Below, piece after piece: positions 35,875 to 56,746 of a DNA stretch of 64,000 nt (its first letter is position 1; the number at the start of each line of letters is the position of its first letter). The stretch is from Deltaproteobacteria bacterium. Lineage in GTDB: Bacteria; Myxococcota_A; Polyangia; GCA-2747355; JADLHG01. The notes below the pieces were generated by a model, which saw nothing but the letters and a program-made list of their open reading frames with translations, was not told the DNA's origin and made no database searches. The DNA lies in contig JADLHG010000018.1 in the NCBI GenBank assembly GCA_020848905.1, forward strand, positions 62,001 through 126,000, written 5' to 3'. A program made the position numbers and the translations under genes.

Positions 35875-36131
35875 GAAAAGCTCTCTTCGGACTGGCGCTG
35901 GGTGGGTTGCTCTTCGGGGCCGGCGATGCGGCGGCTCAGGCGGGCGAGGGTCCCGGCGTCGTCTACAAGAAGAAGACCGTGTACGACTTCGACGATGACG
36001 TGGTGGAAGGCGAGCTTCAGCGGCCGGATGGCGAGTACATCGATACGCGCCGGAAGGCCAAGCACTCGAGCCTGATCAAGATCCGGGAGAACTTCATCCC
36101 CGAGATGCTGAAGTCGGCCGAGGATATCTAG
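35868..36131 (+). CDS. Small secreted protein in GltF position
   Basis: 87 residues. Signal peptide (LRKALFGLALGGLLFGAG, cleavage near AAA-QA at residue 23), then a mature part of about 64 residues: VVYKKKTVYDFDDDVVEGEL, RPDGEYIDTRRKAKHSSLIK, IRENFIPEMLKSAEDI. No cysteine, predicted periplasmic. The acidic DFDDDVVEGEL followed by RPDGEYIDTRRK looks like a conserved binding surface. It sits between the GltE-like and GltG-like genes, exactly where the small gltF lies in Myxococcus. I cannot confirm homology without a profile search. Confidence 0.75.
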   Translation: MLRKALFGLALGGLLFGAGDAAAQAGEGPGVVYKKKTVYDFDDDVVEGELQRPDGEYIDTRRKAKHSSLIKIRENFIPEMLKSAEDI

Positions 36132-36294
36132 GAAGCGATTGCCTGCCGACGGGCTTAGGGCTTCCGGGCCGCCCGACGGACGCACGATAGACTGACAACT
36201 GGGCCGGCCTCGAGGTCGGTCGGGCGCTGTGCCGGTGTGCAGCGCATCAGGGATGGTGCACGCTCTCGCCTCGGGGTGCGCCACGGAGGAGCCG

Positions 36295-38445
36295 ATGGAT
36301 ACGAAGACCCCGCTGACCTTTCGGATCTACCGCGGCGACCAGCTCGTACGCGAGGAATCGCTGGCCCAGGACATCATCAAGATCGGCAAGCTCGAGTCCT
36401 CGCACCTGCGGATCGACGACGACAACATGTCGCGCATGCACGCGGTGATCGAGGTGACGGGTCCCGGCGAGATCCACGTCATCGACCTCGGCAGCGCGCG
36501 CGGGACGATCGTCAACGGCCAGAAGGTCAACAAGTGCCAGATCCAGGACGGCGACGAGCTGCTCCTCGGAGACACGCGCATCGTGGTGGGTGTGGGTGCG
36601 GGGGCCGCGGCGAGCGCCGCAGTCCCTTCCGCGCCGGCTTCCCGGCCGATGGCTCCCTCCCCGGCTCCGATCCCTCCGCCGGTGATGGCGGCCCCGATGA
36701 TGCAGCCGCCGATGCCGGGGGTCATGCCGCCCCCTTCGCCCAGTCCGGCGCCGGTCTTCGCGCCGCCCGTGGCACCTCCGATGATGGCGCCGCAGCCTGC
36801 GCCGATGCAGGCCTACGTGCCGGCGATGGACCCGATGCTGGACGTGCAGGACGGGTCTCGGGCCATCGAGGTCACGGCGATGTTCGAGGACAGCGTCCTC
36901 GAGGTGAAGCACCTGTCGAATCCGGCCGCGGGCAAGGTGAGCCCCGTGACCTGGGCCACGATCATCCTCGGCGCGGCGACGTTCCTCGGCGGTCTCGTGC
37001 TGGCGCTGGTGGTCACGAAGCTGATCGGGGTCGGCGCGCTCCTGATGATCCTGGGCGTGGCCAAGGCCACCTACGGCCTGACCCGGCTCCATAGCGAACG
37101 CGAATCGCCCGATTACGTCGTCGGAGAGTCGGTAGAGGCGAACATTCACGTGCGCAGCCCGTCGATTCCGGCGCCGGCATTCCCGCTGGTGCGGTCGTCG
37201 GGGGTGGACTACTCGCTGCTCTTCACCGGCCAGATGGCGGGTGACGTGACGGTGGGCGCCGATCGTATCGCGCTCGACCAGCTTCCGGGGACGGGGCGCG
37301 CGGCGCCCGCGGGGGATTTCCCGGGCACCTACAGCTTCCAGATCCCGCAGAACGCCCGCATCAAGATCGACCTCGGGGACAACACCTTCCTCATCAACTC
37401 GGTGGCCCCGGCGCGCCGGGTGGTGGCCCCGTTCCTGTCCACGGTGAACTGGGCGGCGCAGATGTCGAACGGCGTCTCCTTCGCCGCGCACGCCATCTTC
37501 CTCTTCCTCATCTTCTCCATTCCGCCCGACGCGAAGAGCCTGTCGCTCGACCTCTTCAACGCCGACAACAAGTTCGTCAAGTTCCTCATCAAGCCCCCGG
37601 AGCAGAAGGAAGACGAGATCCCCGACTGGCTGAAGAAGAAGGGCCCCGACGAGGCGGGCGGCAAGGGGCAGAAGCACAAGGGCGACGAAGGCAAGATGGG
37701 GAAGAAGGATTCCCAGAAGAAGACCGGTCTCTACGGCCTCAAGGGACCCAAGGACAACGCGGACCCGCACCTCGCGAAGCGGTTGGCCGAGGACGCGGCG
37801 CAGAACGCCGGTGTGCTGGGACTCCTGAAGCAGTCGCAGGGTAGCCACCTCGCGTCGATCTTCGGCCGTGACACGGCCCTCGGCACGGACGCGGAGGACG
37901 CCCTCGGTGGCCTGATCGGCAACCAGGTGGGTGAGGCGTACGGCGTCGGTGGCCTGGGCCTCGTGGGGAGCGGCCGCGGCGGCGGTGGCACGGGCGAGGG
38001 AACGATCGGTCTCGGAACGCTGGGCACCATCGGCAAGGGCGGCGGCGGCGGTGACGGCGCCGGCTACGGCCGAGGCGTGGGCCGACTCGGTGGGCGGCGC
38101 GCGAAGGCACCTCGGGTGCTCGCGGGTCAGGCGGAGGTGCGCGGCTCGCTCGACAAGGAGATCATCCGACGCATCATTCGACGCCACATCAACGAGGTTT
38201 CGTTCTGCTATAGCAAGGAACTCCAGAGCAAGCCGGACCTGTCGGGCCGCGTGATGATCCAGTTCACGATCTCGGCGACCGGCCAGGTGGTGGCCTCGGT
38301 GGTCCAGAGCTCGACGATGAACAACCAGGTGGTGGACCAGTGCATCGCGCAGGCGGTCCGTCGCTGGCTCTTCCCCAAGCCCAAGGGCGGCGGCATCGTC
38401 ATCGTCTCCTACCCGTTCGTGCTCCGCGCTGCGGGCGCAGAGTAG
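36295..38445 (+). CDS. FHA - transmembrane - AgmX/PglI C-terminal domain protein, GltG-like
   Basis: 716 residues. Residues 10-100 are an FHA domain (IGKLESSHLRIDDDNMSRMH, IDLGSARGTIVNGQKV), a phosphothreonine reader on the cytoplasmic side. A Pro/Ala/Met-rich linker (105-185) follows, then a two-helix hairpin (about 218-263, WATIILGAATFLGGLVLALV), a soluble segment, and a third helix (about 392-412, FAAHAIFLFLIFSI), which gives an inside-N, periplasmic-C topology. Then come a Lys/Gly-rich region, an NAGVLGLL segment, a Gly-rich stretch (542-600) and the TonB-like AgmX/PglI domain (606-716): RRIIRRHINEVSFCYSKELQ and VRRWLFPKPKGGGIVIVSYP. ATG at 36295 after GGAGGAGCC; an upstream in-frame GTG adds no recognisable sequence. 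The layout is that of PglI/GltG, which in Myxococcus links the cytoplasmic motor to the periplasm. Confidence 0.9.
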   Translation: MDTKTPLTFRIYRGDQLVREESLAQDIIKIGKLESSHLRIDDDNMSRMHAVIEVTGPGEIHVIDLGSARGTIVNGQKVNKCQIQDGDELLLGDTRIVVGVGAGAAASAAVPSAPASRPMAPSPAPIPPPVMAAPMMQPPMPGVMPPPSPSPAPVFAPPVAPPMMAPQPAPMQAYVPAMDPMLDVQDGSRAIEVTAMFEDSVLEVKHLSNPAAGKVSPVTWATIILGAATFLGGLVLALVVTKLIGVGALLMILGVAKATYGLTRLHSERESPDYVVGESVEANIHVRSPSIPAPAFPLVRSSGVDYSLLFTGQMAGDVTVGADRIALDQLPGTGRAAPAGDFPGTYSFQIPQNARIKIDLGDNTFLINSVAPARRVVAPFLSTVNWAAQMSNGVSFAAHAIFLFLIFSIPPDAKSLSLDLFNADNKFVKFLIKPPEQKEDEIPDWLKKKGPDEAGGKGQKHKGDEGKMGKKDSQKKTGLYGLKGPKDNADPHLAKRLAEDAAQNAGVLGLLKQSQGSHLASIFGRDTALGTDAEDALGGLIGNQVGEAYGVGGLGLVGSGRGGGGTGEGTIGLGTLGTIGKGGGGGDGAGYGRGVGRLGGRRAKAPRVLAGQAEVRGSLDKEIIRRIIRRHINEVSFCYSKELQSKPDLSGRVMIQFTISATGQVVASVVQSSTMNNQVVDQCIAQAVRRWLFPKPKGGGIVIVSYPFVLRAAGAE

Positions 38446-38541
38446 ACCTCATCGCCGGGGCCGTGCACCTCGTCGCCGGCCCCGCGCGCCCCCTCCAGGC
38501 CCGTTCGGTCCGAGCCACGCCGCAAGCGCAGGGCGCTCGCC

Positions 38542-38573
38542 CCGCGAAAGACCCCTCGCGGCCTTTCTTTTTT
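38542..38573 (+). terminator. Predicted rho-independent terminator after the GltG-like gene
   Basis: Stem CCGCGA/TCGCGG with an 8-base loop, followed by CCTTTCTTTTTT. It separates the D-E-F-G-like block from the following TPR lipoprotein. A TTGACT hexamer (38572-38577) overlaps the end of the T-run and could be the -35 of a new promoter, though no good -10 is seen. Confidence 0.6.
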
Positions 38574-38663
38574 GACTTCACAAACCGATCGTTGGAACAA
38601 TCGTCGAGCGTGCGGGCGGCCCGCTGGAGGCCGCCGGCTCTCGTGGACGGAAGGAGAGGATAG

Positions 38664-39566
38664 ATGAAACGCCTGGTCGTTCTACTCGGCTTGCTCGCGG
38701 TCCCGGCCTGCGCCCAGATGACCTGCAGTCAAGCGCGGCACCGGGCGATCAACCTCATGAACACGGGGATCAAGAAGTACACCGACGGGCTGCACGCCCA
38801 GGCCTTGAAGGACCTGGAGGCGGCGGCGAAGGAGGACCCCTCGTTCACCGCGGCGCACTACAACCTGGCGAAGGTCTACCAGGAGATGAAGAAGTGGGAC
38901 GAGGCGCAGACGCACCTCAATCGCGTGGTCGCCACCGAGGCTGACAACGCCGTGGCGCACTACGACCTCGGCCTCTGCTATCAGATGCTGAATCGCATCG
39001 ACCTCGCGCAGGCCTCGTATCAGAAGGCGCTGGCCCTCAACCAGCGGCTCTTCGCCGCGCACTTCCGCCTGGGAACGATCGCCGAGGCGCAGGATCAGCC
39101 GGCGAAGGCGGACGCCGCCTACCGCAAGTCGATCGAGATCAACCCGCGCTTCACGCAGGCCTTCGTGAAGCTCGGCCTGCTCTACCTCGGGCACGACTAT
39201 CCCGAGCTGGCGATGCAGGTCTTCCAGACGGCGGTGGCCATCAACGACGACAGCGCCGAGGCGCATAACGGCCTGGGCGTGGCCTATCAGGGGCTCAAGC
39301 AGTACGACAAGGCGATCGCCAGCTTCACCAAGGCGGTCCAGCTCAATAGCCAGCTCCTCGACGCGATCTACAACCTGGGGATGACCTACGCGGCCGCCGA
39401 CAAGCGTAAGGAGGCGGAGGAGACGCTGAACCGCTTCGCGAAGCTCGCGACCGGCAAGACCGGCGTGGACCCCGACTACGTCAAGGCCGCGCACGACAAG
39501 ATCTCCGAGCTGGCGGGCGCTGCATCGGCGCCGAAGCCGAACCTTCCGAAGCGCCTCAGTCAGTAG
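38664..39566 (+). CDS. TPR lipoprotein
   Basis: 300 residues. Lipobox LAVPAC (Cys16), so a predicted outer-membrane lipoprotein. Seven regular TPRs cover about 30-265: INLMNTGIKKYTDGLHAQAL, AHYNLAKVYQEMKKWDEAQT, AHYDLGLCYQMLNRIDLAQA, AHFRLGTIAEAQDQPAKADA, AFVKLGLLYLGHDYPELAMQ, AHNGLGVAYQGLKQYDKAIA, AIYNLGMTYAAADKRKEAEE. The tail is Pro/Lys-rich. GGAAGGAGAGG precedes the ATG. It resembles pilotin-type TPR lipoproteins (Tgl/PilF) in size and layout, and equally the GltE-like protein two genes upstream. It lies where a different gene (gltH) is found in Myxococcus. Confidence 0.82.
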   Translation: MKRLVVLLGLLAVPACAQMTCSQARHRAINLMNTGIKKYTDGLHAQALKDLEAAAKEDPSFTAAHYNLAKVYQEMKKWDEAQTHLNRVVATEADNAVAHYDLGLCYQMLNRIDLAQASYQKALALNQRLFAAHFRLGTIAEAQDQPAKADAAYRKSIEINPRFTQAFVKLGLLYLGHDYPELAMQVFQTAVAINDDSAEAHNGLGVAYQGLKQYDKAIASFTKAVQLNSQLLDAIYNLGMTYAAADKRKEAEETLNRFAKLATGKTGVDPDYVKAAHDKISELAGAASAPKPNLPKRLSQ

Positions 39567-39679
39567 CTCCCCGCTGTACTCCTCGCCGCGGCTTCTTCCA
39601 GGAATTGATGGTCCGACCTTTCTGCAAACAGCCTCGGGAGAGAGCGCGCAAAGGCCGCGCCCACCCACGGGATAATGCT

Positions 39680-39709
39680 TTGATCGTGCGTCGCTCTCTA
39701 TGATATAAG
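39680..39709 (+). promoter_or_regulatory. Predicted promoter of the giant TPR gene, extended -10
   Basis: TTGATC (39680-39685), 18-base spacer, TATAAG (39704-39709, five of six) with an extended-10 TG at 39701-39702. It lies in an unusually AT-rich patch of a 255-base gap and is the best promoter-like sequence in the window. Expected start near 39716, giving a leader of about 105 bases. Confidence 0.6.
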
Positions 39710-39713
39710 AACC

Positions 39714-39742
39714 CCGATATTTGGGTGTTTTTTCCCAATCGG
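39714..39742 (+). other. Hairpin at the 5' end of the giant TPR message
   Basis: CCGAT/ATCGG and TGGG/CCCA pair around a U-rich loop (TGTTTTTT), with a three-base bulge. It begins at the expected transcription start, so it would cap the 5' end of the RNA or, as DNA, be an operator just below the -10. Confidence 0.45.
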
Positions 39743-39821
39743 CCTGTGGAGCTAGCGCGGACGGGGCACCGCCCGGCTTCACCGCGAAGGACCCACCGCA
39801 CGTAGGCGATACGGGGAGACC

Positions 39822-51674
<11,853 letters not shown>

Positions 51675-51750
51675 CCTCGGGGGATGTGGGGTACCAGGGC
51701 CAGAGCGCGTCTCGGGAAGTTGCTCGGCGGGGAGGGCCTCGTTAGGATGC

Positions 51751-53646
51751 GTGAAGGAAGGCAGGATCGGCCCGTTGCTCCCCAACTCTGAAGCCTACAG
51801 CGCGCTGCGGGACGCGCTGACGGCGGTTCAGCGTGATCCCAGTGCGGTCGTCGCGTTGCTCTCGTCCCAGGCCGACAACGGCGCGGGGTGGGTCGAGGCG
51901 GCCTACAACGAGCTCCGCGACCTGCTCGTGCTCGGGCGGGTCTCGCAGGCCGAGCAGGTGGGGAATCTCATCGGCGTGGTGCTGCAGGCCCAGGAGGGGG
52001 GGGCCGAGGACGAGCTCGCCGAGAACCGGCTGCACCACGAGTGCATGCAGTGGCTCACGGAGGGGATCGGCGCCGTCCTGGCGCAGGACAACCTCACGGG
52101 GATGGCCTACCTCCGGAACATCACCGGCGCGGTCTACGCCAACGAATCGCTGCAGTGGGTCGCGTGGCTCTGGCTGGCGCGCGCGGCTGCCGACGCCGGC
52201 GATCTCGCGACGGCGAAGTCCGCGGCGCAGGCCGCGCTGGACCTCGGCAGTCGGCTGGACGCGCAGGCCTTCAGCACCACGCTCTGCATCAGCGGGGAGA
52301 TCGAGTTTTTGCGCGGCGAGTACGACCAGGCCCTGGAGCACCTGACCGAGGCCACGCGAAGTCTGGAGCAGCTCGGACACCGGCGCGGAACGGCGACGGC
52401 GTGGCTGGCGCGCGCGCGGGTGGAGGCCGGGGCGGGAAGGCGGGAGGAGGGGATGCAGGCGGCGCTGCGGGCGCACGAGTGGGACCCCGAGTGGGAGCAG
52501 CCCATCCTGTTCGTGGCGCGGCAGGCAATGCTCGCCGGGGACGTGGACGAGGCCGAACAGACGATCGTCCCGCTCTGGGAGGCGGACAGCCGTTCGGCCG
52601 AGCTGCAGCGAGAGATGAGGCTGATCCAGCTCGTGCGGCAGGGAAAGGTGAGCGTGGCGGTCGTCGCCGAGTATCTCGAGCTCCGAGAGCGTCCGCCGAG
52701 CTCCACGGTGGTGACGCTCCTCAAACACATGGTCGGCGAGAACCCGGGCTTTCTACAGGCGCGCGAGCTGCTGGCCTGGACCTTTCTGAAGCTGGGGCAG
52801 GAGGGGGATGCGGAGGGGCACCTCGAGTTCCTGGCGGAACAGAACCTGGACCCCGGGCTGCAGGCCTCCGTGTTGCTTGGCCTCGGCTGTCTGGCGAATC
52901 GCAAGCACCTGCATCGGCAGCCGGGGGCTCGCGTGGCGGCTGCTGCTGCGGCGATGCCCGAGTCGATCCGGGCGGCCGGGGGGACGCGGAGCGGCGAGGT
53001 CCAGGTGGTGAAGGTGGGCTCGATGTCGCGCCCCGCAGAGGTGGAGCTCGAGCTGGACGCGCCGCCGCCGCCGAGCGCGGTGGTGGGGGGCGAGGTGATG
53101 CAGCCGACGGGCTCGCACCCCGGGATCGAGGCGCCGGGGAGCGTGGCTCGCGCCGCCTTCACCGGGGACCTGATGCTGCTCGCGGTGCCGGACCTGCTCG
53201 AGTTCCTGCGGGCCAGTCGGCGCACGGGGACGCTGGTGGTGACCACCGACCATGGAATCGGGGCGGTGTACCTCGCGCGCGGGATGATCACCGGGGCGGC
53301 GTCGCCCGGCTGCTCGAACCTCGGCGACCTGCTGCTCGAGCGGCGGGCCATCACCGAGGAGCAGCTGGCCGCCGCGACCGACTCGCAGGTGGCGGAAAGC
53401 CCCGACGAGTTGCTCGGAGCGATCCTGGCCCAGCGCGGGACCGTCAGCCCGGAGACGGTGCGGCAGGTGCTCGAGGACCAGGTCCACCGCGCGCTCCTCG
53501 AGATGGTCGGGTGGACCGAGGGGCGCTTCGCCTTCGAGCCCGACAAGGGGGATCGCGAGAGGCGGCCGGCCGAGATCGAGATCGAGCTCGACAGTCAGGC
53601 CGTGCTGCTCGAGGTGCTGCGGCGCTTCGACGAAGCCGCGCGCTGA
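51751..53646 (+). CDS. TPR protein with C-terminal DUF4388 (PATAN-like) domain
   Basis: 631 residues, cytoplasmic. Residues about 60-400 are helical TPR-type repeats (WLARAAADAGDLATAKSAAQ, ISGEIEFLRGEYDQALEHLT, LLAWTFLKLGQEGDAEGHLE). An Ala-rich and Pro-rich linker (410-470) follows. Residues about 470-625 are DUF4388: FTGDLMLLAVPDLLEFLRAS, RRTGTLVVTTDHGIGAVYLA, GMITGAASPGCSNLGDLLLE, LLEMVGWTEGRFAFEPDKGD. This domain is common in myxobacterial regulators and is linked to PatA-type and gliding/cell-polarity proteins. GTG start (an ATG four bases before is out of frame). It follows the giant gene by 76 bases and is probably co-transcribed. Convergent with glgX, 10 bases apart. Confidence 0.85.
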   Translation: MKEGRIGPLLPNSEAYSALRDALTAVQRDPSAVVALLSSQADNGAGWVEAAYNELRDLLVLGRVSQAEQVGNLIGVVLQAQEGGAEDELAENRLHHECMQWLTEGIGAVLAQDNLTGMAYLRNITGAVYANESLQWVAWLWLARAAADAGDLATAKSAAQAALDLGSRLDAQAFSTTLCISGEIEFLRGEYDQALEHLTEATRSLEQLGHRRGTATAWLARARVEAGAGRREEGMQAALRAHEWDPEWEQPILFVARQAMLAGDVDEAEQTIVPLWEADSRSAELQREMRLIQLVRQGKVSVAVVAEYLELRERPPSSTVVTLLKHMVGENPGFLQARELLAWTFLKLGQEGDAEGHLEFLAEQNLDPGLQASVLLGLGCLANRKHLHRQPGARVAAAAAAMPESIRAAGGTRSGEVQVVKVGSMSRPAEVELELDAPPPPSAVVGGEVMQPTGSHPGIEAPGSVARAAFTGDLMLLAVPDLLEFLRASRRTGTLVVTTDHGIGAVYLARGMITGAASPGCSNLGDLLLERRAITEEQLAAATDSQVAESPDELLGAILAQRGTVSPETVRQVLEDQVHRALLEMVGWTEGRFAFEPDKGDRERRPAEIEIELDSQAVLLEVLRRFDEAAR

Positions 53647-53656
53647 GCAGCAGCAC

Positions 53657-55804
<2,148 letters not shown>

Positions 55805-55848
55805 CGCCTCATGGTAGATTAAGCGCGGACGATTTGGAAAAGAGTGCC

Positions 55849-56301
55849 ATGCGCGAGACCGTGGACGTCGAGATCGTGCGGCAGTTCATGGCCCTGGTGC
55901 CGTTCAATCGTTACCTGGGCATCACCGTGAAGGAAGTGCGCCGCGGCTTCGCCGAGCTCCTCGTCCCCTATCGAGAGGAGCTGGTGGGAGACCCGATGCG
56001 ACCCGCGCTGCACGGGGGCGTGCTGAGCGCGCTGATCGATACGGCCGGGGGCGCTGCGGTCTGGACCGGGATCGAGTCCGGCGATCGGATCGCCACGGTG
56101 GACCTGCGGGTGGACTACCTGCGGCCGGCGCCGCTAGAGGACCTGATCTGCCAGGCCACGGTGGTGCGGCTCGGCAACCGCGTGGGCGTGGCGGACATGA
56201 AGATCGTCACCGTGGCGGACCCGGTCACGGTGCTCGCCACGGGCAAGGGGGTCTACAACGTGCGGCGGCGGCGGCGCTCGGCGTCGGAGGCGGAGCCGTA
56301 G
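55849..56301 (+). CDS. PaaI-type hotdog-fold thioesterase
   Basis: 150 residues. The 4HBT/PaaI hotdog core is visible: NRYLGITVKEVRRGFAELLV, MRPALHGGVLSALIDTAGGA (the HGG start of the catalytic helix, with Asp), IATVDLRVDYLRPAPLEDLI, ATGKGVYNVRRRRR. Acyl-CoA thioester hydrolysis is expected; the acyl group is unknown. The ATG at 55849 is preferred to a TTG five codons upstream because GGAAAAGAG precedes it. Transcribed alone. Confidence 0.9.
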   Translation: MRETVDVEIVRQFMALVPFNRYLGITVKEVRRGFAELLVPYREELVGDPMRPALHGGVLSALIDTAGGAAVWTGIESGDRIATVDLRVDYLRPAPLEDLICQATVVRLGNRVGVADMKIVTVADPVTVLATGKGVYNVRRRRRSASEAEP

Positions 56302-56341
56302 GACGCGAGCTCCGGCGGCGGCGACGAGCTGCGCAGGGCCG

Positions 56342-56746
56342 TCACTCGCCCGTCGGCGCGCGGGTCTGCAGCACGCGTTCGACCTCGGCGACGACCCGCT
56401 TCGGGGAGATGGGCTTCGAGAGGTAGCCGTCGCAACCCGCCTCGAGCGCGCGCTGGTCGTCCCCCGACATGGCGTGCGCGGTGAGGGCGATGATCGGGAC
56501 GTTCGCCAGGCCCGGTACCAGCTTGATCCGGCGCGTGGCCTCCCACCCGTCGAGGACGGGAAGCGAAAGGTCCATCAGGATGATGTCCGGTCGCGTAGCC
56601 TGCGCGAGCTCGACGGCCTGCTCGCCGTTTTCGGCCTCGTGCACCTCGTAGCCGTAGTGCCTGAGCACCCCGGAGAAGATGCGCCGGTTGTGGATGTTGT
56701 CCTCTACCAGGAGGACGATCTGCGGCGCCTTAGGATCGACCGACAT
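56342..56746 (-). CDS. CheY/DivK-like single-domain response regulator
   Basis: 134 residues, receiver domain only. Acidic pocket LLVEDN, phosphoacceptor Asp59 (IILMDLSLPVLDGWEATRRI), Thr in ALTAHAM, Lys in YLSKPIS. No output domain. The start at ATG 56746 (after GGGAGAACGAC) lies inside the end of the kinase gene (overlap of 17 bases), so the two are translationally coupled and are the likely phosphotransfer pair. Confidence 0.93.
   Translation of the reverse strand: MSVDPKAPQIVLLVEDNIHNRRIFSGVLRHYGYEVHEAENGEQAVELAQATRPDIILMDLSLPVLDGWEATRRIKLVPGLANVPIIALTAHAMSGDDQRALEAGCDGYLSKPISPKRVVAEVERVLQTRAPTGE

Noticed and set aside
38572-38600. Promoter from TTGACT right after the GltG-like terminator
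   Set aside because: No acceptable -10 at 16-18 bases spacing (sequence is GGAACA/GAACAA), so only the hexamer is noted.
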